Assembly: GCF_003326015.1 (NCBI RefSeq)
Contig: NZ_CP023860.1
Span: forward strand, 806,001-870,000
Source: Candidatus Thioglobus sp. NP1
Lineage (GTDB): Bacteria; Pseudomonadota; Gammaproteobacteria; PS1; Pseudothioglobaceae
Length of the DNA: 64,000 nt
Reading direction: 5' to 3'
Part shown: piece after piece, positions 28,230-38,811 of the stretch
How the letters are laid out: the number at the start of each line of letters is the position of its first letter
Position numbering within the stretch: the stretch's first letter is position 1
The notes under the pieces: generated by a model
What the model saw: only the letters and a program-made list of their open reading frames with translations
The model's database searches: none
What the model was told of the DNA's origin: nothing
Made by a program: the position numbers and the translations under genes

Positions 28230-28922
28230 TTATTTTTTAGATAATCTACCAACTATTGTAATTCCTAGTGCAACTGATGGCCCAATACCTAATGCGAATA
28301 TAGCTGTTCCAAGACCTACAACCTCACCTAATAATTTTTCTATATTATTAAGTAGACAGAGTGAGCCAATGATTACTACACTGACCTCGATAGATGTTCT
28401 GATTGAGTATATAGGTAGATTACTAATTTTTTGTAAGCCAATCATTAGGCCATCTCTTGGTCCTGCTCCTAAATTTGCTATTAAATAAAATCCACTTCCA
28501 ATTCCTATAGTTAAGACGCCAATAACAACTTGAAGAACTTGAAATGGGTAATATTGTGGATAAGGCAAATAATAAACCGAAAATTCAATTGTTAATGCGA
28601 TGATAAAAGCATTTAGTATTGTCCCCATTCCAGGTTTCTGTTTAAGGGGAATCCATAACAATAATACAAAAATACTAATAACAAAAGTAGATAACCCAAT
28701 TGACCAGCTAGTTAGATTGGATATACCTTGAGCCAACACAGTATATGGCCCAACACCAGCACCACTCGTAATGAGCAGGCTTTCACCTAGGCCAAATAAA
28801 AATAATCCAAATACTAAGAATACGAAAGTTAATGGTTTAGGTTTTAAATTAAAAGAGTCTTCAGAGCTCCAAATAACTTTAGGAATTTTTTTAATAGTAA
28901 AGACTTCTTTAGAAAGTTTCAT
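28230..28922 (-). CDS. YczE/YyaS-type membrane protein
   Basis: Integral membrane protein (230 aa) of the YczE-like family. It has about five hydrophobic segments and the repeated glycine-rich signatures LLITSGAGVGPYTVLAQGIS and LIANLGAGPRDGLMIGLQK, which mark two internal repeats. Function is unknown; in other bacteria relatives are sometimes described as possible cysteine- or thiol-linked membrane proteins, but nothing here confirms that. It is divergent from the dioxygenase gene, with a 167-base gap holding no recognised feature beyond probable promoters. Confidence 0.75.
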   Translation of the reverse strand: MKLSKEVFTIKKIPKVIWSSEDSFNLKPKPLTFVFLVFGLFLFGLGESLLITSGAGVGPYTVLAQGISNLTSWSIGLSTFVISIFVLLLWIPLKQKPGMGTILNAFIIALTIEFSVYYLPYPQYYPFQVLQVVIGVLTIGIGSGFYLIANLGAGPRDGLMIGLQKISNLPIYSIRTSIEVSVVIIGSLCLLNNIEKLLGEVVGLGTAIFALGIGPSVALGITIVGRLSKK

Positions 28923-29089
28923 TTATTCTAAGCAGTTAAAAATTTAGAGTAATAATACAGTTGTTTTTACTCAACCTATAACAGTGTATTAATTATTATA
29001 TTTATCTTCTAAATCTAAGGATTTAGTGATTATCATAGGTTTATGAACAAAAGAGTTAATACACTTGCAATAACAACTAATCAAACCTC

Positions 29090-29887
29090 ATGAAAATGTT
29101 ATTAAATAAATCAGATATAAAAGACTTTCAAACTGATGGCGTTGTTGTATTGCGAGGTATTTTTAAAGACTGGATTGATTTATTAAATAAGGGTGCTGAT
29201 TTCCATATTAGTAACCCTAGTAAAAGTGCTTTAATTCATAAACATGAAGGCTCCAGTGGCGAATTTATAGAGGATTTTTGTAACTGGGAGCGAATTAAAG
29301 AGTATAAAGATTTTGTAGAGAGCTCTCCTTTAGGTAGTATTGCAGGTCAACTAATGAAGTCTAAATCGGTTCAGTTCTTCCATGACCATTTCTTTTATAA
29401 AGAGGCAAGTTCAGGTGTTGCCACACCTTGGCATCAAGATATGCCTTATTATTGCGTGTCAGGTCTTCAAACAGTAAGCTTTTGGATTCCACTTGAATCA
29501 AGGGCTCAAAAAGTTTCATTAAAATGTGCTTCTGGAAGCCACAATCTTCCAAAAGAAATTCGTCCAACAAGTTGGGCTGATAATGAAAGTTTTTATGATG
29601 ATAATGATGCTTTTATGAATATGCCTAATCTTGATAATGGTGATTTTGACATTAAGCAGTGGGCAACTGAACCAGGGGATGTTATTGCCTTCAACTTTAA
29701 GACTGTTCATGGTGCTAAAGCCAATATGTTACCTGGGACAAGCAAAACACTTTCTTTTCGTTTAGTGGGCGATGATGTAGTCTACCGAAAACGACCAGGT
29801 AGAACTTCACCTAATTTTCCAGACATTGGACAAGAAAATGGTGAGCGATTAAGAGAAGACTGGTTTCCAATAATTTGGAGAAAATAA
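29090..29887 (+). CDS. Phytanoyl-CoA dioxygenase family Fe(II)/2-oxoglutarate oxygenase
   Basis: Non-haem iron oxygenase (265 aa) of the PhyH family. The 2-His-1-carboxylate triad is His115 and Asp117 (WHQDMPYY) and His207 (VHGAKAN). The 2-oxoglutarate-binding Arg is Arg224 (SFRLVGDD). Substrates in the family include phytanoyl-CoA, ectoine and small alcohols or phosphonates, and sequence does not decide between them. It is followed four bases later by a TSUP permease gene, so the pair may handle one compound, for example a sulfonated or phosphonated metabolite (inference). Confidence 0.85.
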   Translation: MKMLLNKSDIKDFQTDGVVVLRGIFKDWIDLLNKGADFHISNPSKSALIHKHEGSSGEFIEDFCNWERIKEYKDFVESSPLGSIAGQLMKSKSVQFFHDHFFYKEASSGVATPWHQDMPYYCVSGLQTVSFWIPLESRAQKVSLKCASGSHNLPKEIRPTSWADNESFYDDNDAFMNMPNLDNGDFDIKQWATEPGDVIAFNFKTVHGAKANMLPGTSKTLSFRLVGDDVVYRKRPGRTSPNFPDIGQENGERLREDWFPIIWRK

Positions 29888-29891
29888 TCTT

Positions 29892-30650
29892 ATGGATTTA
29901 GCTAACTACTCATATGAAATTTTAACTTTTTTATTTATTATTGGAATGGTAGCGGGTTTTATTGACACACTTGTTGGAGGTGGAGGTTTGCTTGCTGTTC
30001 CTGCACTATTATTGAGTGGCATTCCACCAATCTATGTCCTTGGAACTAATAAATTTCAAGGCAGTATGGGAACTGGTATCGCTACTTTTTTACTATTTCG
30101 AAAGAAAAAACTTAATTGGGAAGCTATTAAATACTTGATTCTCCTATCCTTTATTGGCTCCTTAGTTGGTGGAGTTATAGTGCAATTTATTGATACTGAG
30201 TTCTTATCTCTCGCAATACCTATTGTATTGGTAGTGATTGCAGTTTATTTTATTATTTCACCGAAGCCTGATGAAAGAGTTAAAAATTCCAAACCAAACA
30301 AAATTTTTGAAAAATATGCTGTTCCTTCAGTTGGTTTTTATGATGGTATGTTTGGACCTGGTGCTGGATCTTTTTTTGTAATGACAGGTGTTATGTTCAA
30401 AAAACTTGAAATTATTCAAGCTACAATTCTAGCTAAACCCCTAAACTTTGCATCAAATATTGCAGGATTTATCGTATTTTATAGTTTTGGTCATATAGCC
30501 TTTATGATTGGACTAATAATGATGTTAGGACAATTAATTGGATCTTTTGTTGGGACTCACTATTTACTTAAAGCTAATCCAAAAGTTATTAGATTGCTAA
30601 TTGTTGTGATGTCTATTTTAATGCTAGCTAAATATATATCGTCTTTATAG
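29892..30650 (+). CDS. TauE/SafE (TSUP) family anion transporter
   Basis: Integral membrane protein (252 aa) with about eight hydrophobic segments and the family repeats GFIDTLVGGGGLLAVPALLL near the N-terminus and GFYDGMFGPGAGSFFVMTG in the second half. TSUP proteins export or import sulfite, sulfoacetate and related anions. It is tightly coupled to the PhyH-like oxygenase (4-base gap) and convergent with pdxB. The substrate is unproven. Confidence 0.85.
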   Translation: MDLANYSYEILTFLFIIGMVAGFIDTLVGGGGLLAVPALLLSGIPPIYVLGTNKFQGSMGTGIATFLLFRKKKLNWEAIKYLILLSFIGSLVGGVIVQFIDTEFLSLAIPIVLVVIAVYFIISPKPDERVKNSKPNKIFEKYAVPSVGFYDGMFGPGAGSFFVMTGVMFKKLEIIQATILAKPLNFASNIAGFIVFYSFGHIAFMIGLIMMLGQLIGSFVGTHYLLKANPKVIRLLIVVMSILMLAKYISSL

Positions 30651-30657
30651 TTGGGAT

Positions 30658-31695
30658 TTAACCTGAGGGAATTTTATACTGAGTTTGGTAGTGTCCCCAT
30701 TCATAACGATCAGGATAATTTCGACGATAGTTCTCAAATTTTGTAGAGTCCTTAATTGCTATTGAGTCATCCTTAAATGAATATATTGAATTAATAGTCT
30801 CATGAAGAGAGTTCTCCTTAATAATTCCTACTGCTGGATTAATTAGTTGTTTAATTTGTTTATTAAGTGAATTGTTAGTGAACTTGAGGAGTTCTTTATA
30901 GATCATAAAACTACCTGTAAATTTGGCGTCAATAGAATGTCCCGCAATGTGAGGGGTAGCCAAGTAAGCCTTACTTTGAAGTTTTGAATTAATATTGGGC
31001 TCATTTTCCCAGCAGTCAATTATGTTGGCTTTAGTTGCAATGTTTTCCCAGATGTTTTCATCGATGATACCTCCTCTTGCTGCATTTATTAGAATAGTAT
31101 CTTCACTAATAAGATTAAAATTATGACTTCCAAGAAGGTTATGAGAAGGGTGTATGCCGGAAAAAGTTAACGGTGTATGAAAAGTTACAATATCAGCACT
31201 TAGGGCCTCATCAAGCTTTACAAATCCGTTACTTCCCTCTTTATCTTGTCGTGGAGGATCATTCAAAAGGGTATTTATTCCAAGCTGCTTAGCTTTGGAG
31301 TCAAGTCTAGTTCCAACATTACCCACTCCAATAATCCCAAGTGTTTTACTCAATAAATCAAAATTAAAATCATTGGCAAGATTTGCGATAGCACTAATGA
31401 CATATTCTGCTACGGCGTTTGCATTACAACCCTGAGCTGATACAAAAGTTATATTATTCTTATAAAGGTAGGTTTGATCAATATGGTCAAGTCCTGCAAC
31501 TGTTGAGCCAACAAATTTAATATTTGTATCTTTAAGAAGATCGCTATTTACCTTAGTCCTAGATCGTACAATTAATATTTCACAATCAATTAAACTTTGT
31601 CTATTAATTTCTCGACCAGGAAGGGTGATAACTTCGCCAAATTCAGAAAAAATTTCTGCAAAGCCCCATACTGCATCGTCAATCATTAATTTCAT
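30658..31695 (-). CDS. pdxB: Erythronate-4-phosphate dehydrogenase PdxB
   Basis: NAD-dependent D-2-hydroxyacid dehydrogenase (345 aa) of the PdxB type, in the DXP-dependent vitamin B6 pathway. The Rossmann motif is [12 protein letters not shown]. Catalytic Arg and acidic residues lie in [11 protein letters not shown] and the catalytic His in TPHIAGHS. The extra C-terminal dimerisation domain, absent from ordinary 2-hydroxyacid dehydrogenases, is present (residues about 285-345). It overlaps the ung gene by four bases. Confidence 0.93.
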   Translation of the reverse strand: MKLMIDDAVWGFAEIFSEFGEVITLPGREINRQSLIDCEILIVRSRTKVNSDLLKDTNIKFVGSTVAGLDHIDQTYLYKNNITFVSAQGCNANAVAEYVISAIANLANDFNFDLLSKTLGIIGVGNVGTRLDSKAKQLGINTLLNDPPRQDKEGSNGFVKLDEALSADIVTFHTPLTFSGIHPSHNLLGSHNFNLISEDTILINAARGGIIDENIWENIATKANIIDCWENEPNINSKLQSKAYLATPHIAGHSIDAKFTGSFMIYKELLKFTNNSLNKQIKQLINPAVGIIKENSLHETINSIYSFKDDSIAIKDSTKFENYRRNYPDRYEWGHYQTQYKIPSG

Positions 31696-32357
31696 TTAGG
31701 AATACTCCATCTTATGGGTTGTTGTTTGGTTGAAAGAAGGTATTTATTGGCTTGAGAAAAGTGCTTACATCCAAAGAAACCTTTGTGGGCTGAAAAGGGT
31801 GAGGGATGAGCAGAGCTAAGAATTAAATGCCTATCTAAATCTATAAGTTTAGATTTTTTATTCGCGTAGGCACCCCATAGAATGAAGACTAAATGTTGTT
31901 TATTATCATTGAGTATTCTAATTACCTCGTCTGTAAAAATTTCCCATCCATGATTTGCATGAGCTGCAGGGGAATTTTTTTCAACAGTAAGGACACTGTT
32001 GAGTAATAAGACCCCTTGCTGTGCCCAAGAAACTAAATTTCCATGTTCTGGCTGGCTGAAATCTACTTCATCTGAATTGAGCTCTTTATAGATATTCCTA
32101 AGTGAAGGTGGGATGGTGATTCCTTTTGGAACTGAAAAGCTTAATCCTTCAGCTTGTCCTTCCCCATGATAGGGGTCTTGACCAAGAATAATGACTCTTG
32201 TAGAGGTGAAACTTGAATACTCAAATGCTTTGAACCAGCTACCTCTTTGTGGATAAATATCGAAAGTACTTCTATTATTTAAAAAAGTATATAGATTCCT
32301 AAAGTATTCTTTTTCTTTCTCCACAGAAAGATATTTGGACCAGTCACCAATAGTCAT
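31692..32357 (-). CDS. ung: Uracil-DNA glycosylase
   Basis: Family 1 uracil-DNA glycosylase (221 aa) that removes uracil from DNA. The water-activating motif GQDPYHG has catalytic Asp61, the uracil-stacking and Asn regions follow ([12 protein letters not shown]), and the DNA-intercalation loop [11 protein letters not shown] contains the catalytic His. It precedes pdxB with a 4-base overlap and faces tpm across 148 bases. Confidence 0.95.
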   Translation of the reverse strand: MTIGDWSKYLSVEKEKEYFRNLYTFLNNRSTFDIYPQRGSWFKAFEYSSFTSTRVIILGQDPYHGEGQAEGLSFSVPKGITIPPSLRNIYKELNSDEVDFSQPEHGNLVSWAQQGVLLLNSVLTVEKNSPAAHANHGWEIFTDEVIRILNDNKQHLVFILWGAYANKKSKLIDLDRHLILSSAHPSPFSAHKGFFGCKHFSQANKYLLSTKQQPIRWSIPK

Positions 32358-32505
32358 ATTTTTTTTAATAAATTAAATTCAAAGTGATTAAGTTAATTTG
32401 AAGTGCAAAAATATATTATGATTTAAAATAATTTTCATAGTATTGAAATTTTATAACTTTTAGCTTTTACTTAATATCGATTTATTATATCAAGGATTAA
32501 GAATA

Positions 32506-33159
32506 ATGGACTGGCTCAACAGATGGGAAAATAATAAAATTGGTTGGCATGCAGAACAGATTAATCGTCAATTAATTGAGTATTTACCTGAATTCAACTT
32601 AGCAAAAAAAGATAAGATATTTGTTCCTCTTTGTGGAAAGAGTCTTGATATGATTTATTTGCTTAACCAAGGGCTCTCAATAGTTGCAGTAGAGATGAGT
32701 GATATAGCAATTGAGCAGTTTTTCAACGAAAATAAACTACCCTTTAAAACCTCAAATATTGATACTCTTAAGCTTTATGAGGGTGAAAGAATTCAGATTT
32801 ATTGTGGCGATTTCTTTGCATTAAATTCAAAACATTTAGATACAGTAAAAGCTGTCTATGATCGAGCTTCACTTATCGCATTGGATACGGTGTTAAGACA
32901 AAAATATGTGAAACATTTAAATGATATAATAGATGAAGATGTAAGGATATTATTGCTAACATTAGACTATCCTCAGCATCAAAAAATTGGCCCACCTTTT
33001 GCTGTGAGTAAAACTGAGGTTGATTTACTTTATGGAGGGTCATTTCAGTATCGAGAGCTTCATTGTATTAATGATATTGAGAATGAACCAATGTTTCAAA
33101 ATCTGGGAGTAGATTTTGTTAAAAAAGCAGTATATTTTCTGCAAAAAGTGGGGACGTAA
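32506..33159 (+). CDS. tpm: Thiopurine S-methyltransferase family protein
   Basis: SAM-dependent methyltransferase (217 aa) of the bacterial Tpm type. Motifs are WLNRWENNKIGWHAEQINRQL at the N-terminus, the SAM-binding stretch IFVPLCGKSLDMIYL, and AVYDRASLIAL. Bacterial Tpm proteins methylate thiols, selenite or tellurite species. Ribosome site AAGGA lies about 9 bases upstream. It is the first gene of a tight three-gene run with the cold-shock-like and lipoprotein genes. Confidence 0.9.
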   Translation: MDWLNRWENNKIGWHAEQINRQLIEYLPEFNLAKKDKIFVPLCGKSLDMIYLLNQGLSIVAVEMSDIAIEQFFNENKLPFKTSNIDTLKLYEGERIQIYCGDFFALNSKHLDTVKAVYDRASLIALDTVLRQKYVKHLNDIIDEDVRILLLTLDYPQHQKIGPPFAVSKTEVDLLYGGSFQYRELHCINDIENEPMFQNLGVDFVKKAVYFLQKVGT

Positions 33160-33464
33160 TGGCAAAGAAAATGTCGGGCATAGTTGCCCAGTTTGGTACT
33201 AAAGGATATGGTTTTATAACTGGTGATGATGGAGAAAAATATTTTGTTCATCAAAAAAATGTTTTTAATAAATCAAGATTAAGAAGTGATACGCGAGTTA
33301 AATTTAAAGTTGAGAATTCTGAAAAAGGGCTTGTAGCTACAGATGTAAAGCTTGAGAAAATAGTTGAAGAATCTCAACCATTGACTGACAATGATATTAA
33401 GGCAATGTTTGGTGTTTTATTGGTATTTCAGTTGGTAACTGCTTATTTTGTATTTTTTGCTTAA
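33159..33464 (+). CDS. Cold-shock domain protein with C-terminal membrane segment
   Basis: Small protein (101 aa) with a cold-shock/OB domain at residues about 5-68 (GIVAQFGTKGYGFITGDDGEKYFVHQ; the RNP1-like part is KGYGFI and RNP2-like YFVHQ) followed by one hydrophobic segment (about 82-101). It should bind single-stranded nucleic acid at the inner face of the membrane. Similar CSD plus membrane-segment proteins exist, often with a DUF1294 tail, but this tail is only one helix long. It overlaps tpm and abuts the next gene without a gap. Confidence 0.8.
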   Translation: MAKKMSGIVAQFGTKGYGFITGDDGEKYFVHQKNVFNKSRLRSDTRVKFKVENSEKGLVATDVKLEKIVEESQPLTDNDIKAMFGVLLVFQLVTAYFVFFA

Positions 33465-34073
33465 ATGAAAAAACTTATTGTTTTAAGTGTTGCGGTTTTA
33501 ATTGTTCTTTCTGGCTGTTTTTCAACACCTGCCAGAGAGGTTACAAATATTTGCAATTTACTTGATGAAAAAGTTAGTTGGTATCGTGCAGCTAAAGATA
33601 GTGAAAAAAAATGGAAGGTACCAATGCATCTTCAATTAGCAATTATTCATCAAGAATCTCGTTTTGCATCAAAAGCAAAACCTCCAAGGAATAAAATTTT
33701 TGGAGTAATACCTGGATCTCGTCCAACTTCTTCTTTTGGATATACCCAAGCAAAAAAAGCAACTTGGGATTGGTATCAACTTAAAACTGGGAATATGACC
33801 GCTAAGAGGGATAATTTTGCTGATGCTGTTGATTTTGTTGGATGGTATGCAAATCAATCTTCATTGCGTTCTAAAATAAGTAAGACCAATGCATATCAAC
33901 AATATCTTGCATATCATGAAGGCCATGGTGGTTATAACAACAAGAGTTATGAAAAAAAGGCTTGGTTAATTGAAATAGCTAAAAAAGTAGAAACTAAATC
34001 TAATACCTATAAAGCCCAACTTTCTCAATGCAGAGATCAGCTAGATAGTAATCGGATTTGGACGCTTTTCTAA
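33465..34073 (+). CDS. Transglycosylase SLT-domain lipoprotein
   Basis: Outer-envelope lipoprotein (202 aa). The lipobox VLSGC places the lipidated Cys at residue 18. A lytic transglycosylase-like domain follows: catalytic Glu in LAIIHQESRF, then SSFGYTQAKKATWDWYQ and the YHEGHGGY motif near the end. It should cleave peptidoglycan glycan strands from the periplasm. It starts directly after the cold-shock gene stop, so it is translationally coupled, and it is convergent with the ABC exporter gene. Confidence 0.88.
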   Translation: MKKLIVLSVAVLIVLSGCFSTPAREVTNICNLLDEKVSWYRAAKDSEKKWKVPMHLQLAIIHQESRFASKAKPPRNKIFGVIPGSRPTSSFGYTQAKKATWDWYQLKTGNMTAKRDNFADAVDFVGWYANQSSLRSKISKTNAYQQYLAYHEGHGGYNNKSYEKKAWLIEIAKKVETKSNTYKAQLSQCRDQLDSNRIWTLF

Positions 34074-34079
34074 TTAAAA

Positions 34080-35801
34080 TTATTTAAGCTGCTGTTGAAT
34101 AAGCTTTTCATATTCACCAGCGGCATTAATGAGTTCTCCATGAGTACCTTGCTCAATAATACTACCATCTTTTAAAACAATTATACGATCAGCATTCTGA
34201 ATTGTGCTTAAGCGATGAGCAATAATAATCGTTGTTCTATCTTTCTGCATTTTATTGATTGCGGACTGAACTAGTTTTTCAGTAGCAGAGTCTAATGCTG
34301 ATGTTGCTTCATCAAGAATTAAAATTGGACTATCTTTTGCAATTGCTCGAGCAATTGAAAGTCTTTGTCTTTGTCCACCAGATAGGATTACTCCATCTTC
34401 ACCAATTCCAGATTCAAATTTATCGTCTAATTTCTCAATAAACTCAATCGAGTTTGAAACTTTGGCAGCATTAATTATTGACTCAATTGGCATCTGATCT
34501 TTTTGTCCAAATGCAATATTTCCTGTGATAGTATCATTAAATAGACGTACATTTTGGTCAACAAAAGAAAAATTAGATCTAAAAGATTCTAATTCAAAGC
34601 TATTTATCTCTAAATTATTTATTAATATTTTGCCTTCTGTTGGGATATAAAAGCGAGTTAAAAGGTTTACAAGCGTGGTCTTTCCACTTCCTGTAGATCC
34701 AACAACTGCAATTGTTTCGCCTGGTTTAATTGTTAGGTTTATATTTTTTAAAGAGGCCTTATCTTCACCATATGAGAAACTAACATTATCAAATTTTATT
34801 TCTCCTTCCAGTTGATCAACTTGATGTTTACCAGTATTTATTTCAGATTTTTCGTCAATAAGCTTAAAGACACTATCAGATGAAACTCGCGCTTGTTGAA
34901 GAGGTTTATTTATGTTGATTAAAGTCTTGGCAGGCTTTACAAGCATTCCCATTGCAGTAAAAAATGCTAAAAAGTCTCCAGCAGTCATCACTAGAAATGT
35001 TGAAGAAAAATAAACCACACACCCTAAAGACAAACCAATTAATGCATTTACAATCGAAGTATTAAGTCCACTAGCCATATCCACCTTAAATCTTTGTTGA
35101 CGGATGGTATTGATAATTGCAAAAAACTTATTCTTTTCGTTCTTTTGTGCATTATAAATTTTAATCAAGTCACTACCTGAAATATTCTCATCTAAGAGGT
35201 GAGTCATCTTACCCATAGATTCTTGGACACTTTTAGAGCCTTTTCTAATTCGGGATGAGGAAAACTTTACTGCAAAATAAACTAAGGGAAGAAGCACTAT
35301 AAGAGTAAGGCTTAAAAGGAAGCTTTTATAAAACAAATACCCTATCAATACTACAACCATAAAAGAAGATTTGATGAATTGGAGCCATATGGTTGAGGCT
35401 GCAGCAGAAATTTGCTCAACGTCAAAAGTCAATTTAGAAAGAGTCTCTCCAGTTGTGTTTTTATCAAAATAAGTTTTTGGAAGTTTTAAAAGTTTTGAAA
35501 ACATATCTATTCTCAAATCTAATATTACTTTATTTGAGATCCAAGAACTGGCACTAATTGATATTAGGGCAAAGAAGGAGCTTATAGCAATAACACTTGT
35601 CAATATTAATGAATAGAATAAGGCTTGGTCACTTGTGCGTTCAGAGGTAAATAAAGTATCAACTATTTGACCAGTAATTTCAGGTATTGCTGTCTCTAAT
35701 AAAGTAGCAAAAACCATCATCAGTGAGGTAAAAAAAAGTTTTCCTAAATGATTTTTAATGTATGGAAAAAGTCTCTTGACAAATTGTGTGTATCCCATCA
35801 T
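34080..35801 (-). CDS. msbA: MsbA-like ABC exporter
   Basis: Fused ABC exporter half-transporter (573 aa from this start): six membrane helices in the N-terminal 310 residues, then a nucleotide-binding domain with Walker A GSTGSGKTT, signature LSGGQRQRLSIARAI, Walker B ILILDEATSALD and H-loop IIAHRLSTI. Length and layout fit the lipid A flippase MsbA, though close multidrug exporters look alike. ATG 35801 is chosen; an in-frame TTG 36 bases upstream is less likely. It is divergent from pyrG across 77 bases. Confidence 0.85.
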   Translation of the reverse strand: MMGYTQFVKRLFPYIKNHLGKLFFTSLMMVFATLLETAIPEITGQIVDTLFTSERTSDQALFYSLILTSVIAISSFFALISISASSWISNKVILDLRIDMFSKLLKLPKTYFDKNTTGETLSKLTFDVEQISAAASTIWLQFIKSSFMVVVLIGYLFYKSFLLSLTLIVLLPLVYFAVKFSSSRIRKGSKSVQESMGKMTHLLDENISGSDLIKIYNAQKNEKNKFFAIINTIRQQRFKVDMASGLNTSIVNALIGLSLGCVVYFSSTFLVMTAGDFLAFFTAMGMLVKPAKTLININKPLQQARVSSDSVFKLIDEKSEINTGKHQVDQLEGEIKFDNVSFSYGEDKASLKNINLTIKPGETIAVVGSTGSGKTTLVNLLTRFYIPTEGKILINNLEINSFELESFRSNFSFVDQNVRLFNDTITGNIAFGQKDQMPIESIINAAKVSNSIEFIEKLDDKFESGIGEDGVILSGGQRQRLSIARAIAKDSPILILDEATSALDSATEKLVQSAINKMQKDRTTIIIAHRLSTIQNADRIIVLKDGSIIEQGTHGELINAAGEYEKLIQQQLK

Positions 35802-35878
35802 TTTAAGTTTATTTGGATGTGCCCATATTCTACACAAATTTAGGTATCATAACTATTTCAAACTTTGTTAGTTTTTAG

Positions 35879-37513
<1,635 letters not shown>

Positions 37514-37561
37514 GTTTCTTTTTGTAAAAACTTAGAGTAATTCTAATTTTCTTATTCTCTT

Positions 37562-38800
37562 ATGTCAAAAGCAAATATAGTAATTATAGGTGGTGGGGTG
37601 ATTGGCTTAGTTACTGCATTAAGAATGCTTGATTCTAATCAAGAAGTAACACTTATTGATTATCAAGAGCCTGGAAGTGGAACATCATATGGAAATGCGG
37701 GTACGATTGCAGAATATGCAGTTCTGCCAGTTGGATCTCCTAGCATATTAAAAAATTTACCTTCTCTTCTACTAAATAAAAATAGCCCCATAGCTATAAA
37801 TCGTTCTGAAATTTTTACCCTAGCGCCATGGCTTATAAGATTTTTGTACCAATCTTCATCAAAAAAAGCTGTAAAAAACGCTAAAGCTATTACAGATCTT
37901 CTAGTTGACTGCAGGCAGAGATGGGAGTTATTAGTAAAAGAGATTAACGCTAATTCAACTCTTAAAAGTAATGGCTGTCTTTATTTTTATAACAAAAAAT
38001 CCTCATTTGAGGCAGGTAAAAAAGATATGACTAAGCGAAAAATGCTTGGTTTAAATGTAGAGATGTTGACTCCATTAGAGCTCCAAAAACTTGAGCCAAA
38101 TTTAGATATGATCGAAGGAGGAGCCTCTTTTTTTCCAGATGGAGCCTATCTAAATGATCCTGGTAAGGTAATGAAGCTTCTATTTCAAAGCGTTGTTAAA
38201 AAAGGATGCACGGTAATTAATAAAGCTGCTGATAAAATTGAAAGATCGAGTGAGGGCGTAAAAGTTTATTTAAATGATAATTCACAAATTACAGCAAAAC
38301 ACGTAGTTATTTCTGCTGGAGCATATTCAAAAAAATTTGCTAAGCAGGCTGGAGATTATGTTCCATTAGAGACTGAACGCGGCTACCATATTGAATATGA
38401 TATGTCTGAACCTTTATTAAATAGACCAAGTTGTTCGGTAGAAAAAGGTTTCTATATGTCTCCCATGACTGGAAGGCTTAGGGTTGCTGGAACTGTTGAG
38501 TTTGGAGGGTTGGATCAAACAATTTCAAAACATAGGATAGATCATCTTAAGCGAGGTGTCTCAGAATTCTTTCCAGACTTAGGTGATCCCAATAGGTCTT
38601 GGCTAGGTTTTCGTCCCTCAATTCCTGATAGTAGACCTGTTATATCTGAGTCAAGTAAGGGTAACGATATTATTTATGCTTTTGGCCACGGTCATATAGG
38701 GTTAACTTTGGCTCCAATTACTGCTGAGATAGTAGAGTCTATTATCACCAAATCTAAACCACCAGTTGAAATTTCTCAATACTCAGTTAAAAGATTTTAA
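37562..38800 (+). CDS. dadA: D-amino-acid dehydrogenase-like FAD oxidoreductase
   Basis: DAO-family flavoprotein (412 aa). The dinucleotide-binding motif is VIIGGGVIGLVTALRM at the N-terminus, with GSGTSYGNAGTIAEYAVLP following as in DadA. The C-terminal half has ETERGYHIEYD, GFRPSIPDSRPVI and the FAD-contact FGHGHIGLTLAP. DadA oxidises D-amino acids and feeds electrons to quinone. A closely related amino-acid or proline-derivative specificity is possible. Confidence 0.8.
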   Translation: MSKANIVIIGGGVIGLVTALRMLDSNQEVTLIDYQEPGSGTSYGNAGTIAEYAVLPVGSPSILKNLPSLLLNKNSPIAINRSEIFTLAPWLIRFLYQSSSKKAVKNAKAITDLLVDCRQRWELLVKEINANSTLKSNGCLYFYNKKSSFEAGKKDMTKRKMLGLNVEMLTPLELQKLEPNLDMIEGGASFFPDGAYLNDPGKVMKLLFQSVVKKGCTVINKAADKIERSSEGVKVYLNDNSQITAKHVVISAGAYSKKFAKQAGDYVPLETERGYHIEYDMSEPLLNRPSCSVEKGFYMSPMTGRLRVAGTVEFGGLDQTISKHRIDHLKRGVSEFFPDLGDPNRSWLGFRPSIPDSRPVISESSKGNDIIYAFGHGHIGLTLAPITAEIVESIITKSKPPVEISQYSVKRF

Positions 38801-38811
38801 TAAATTTTTTG

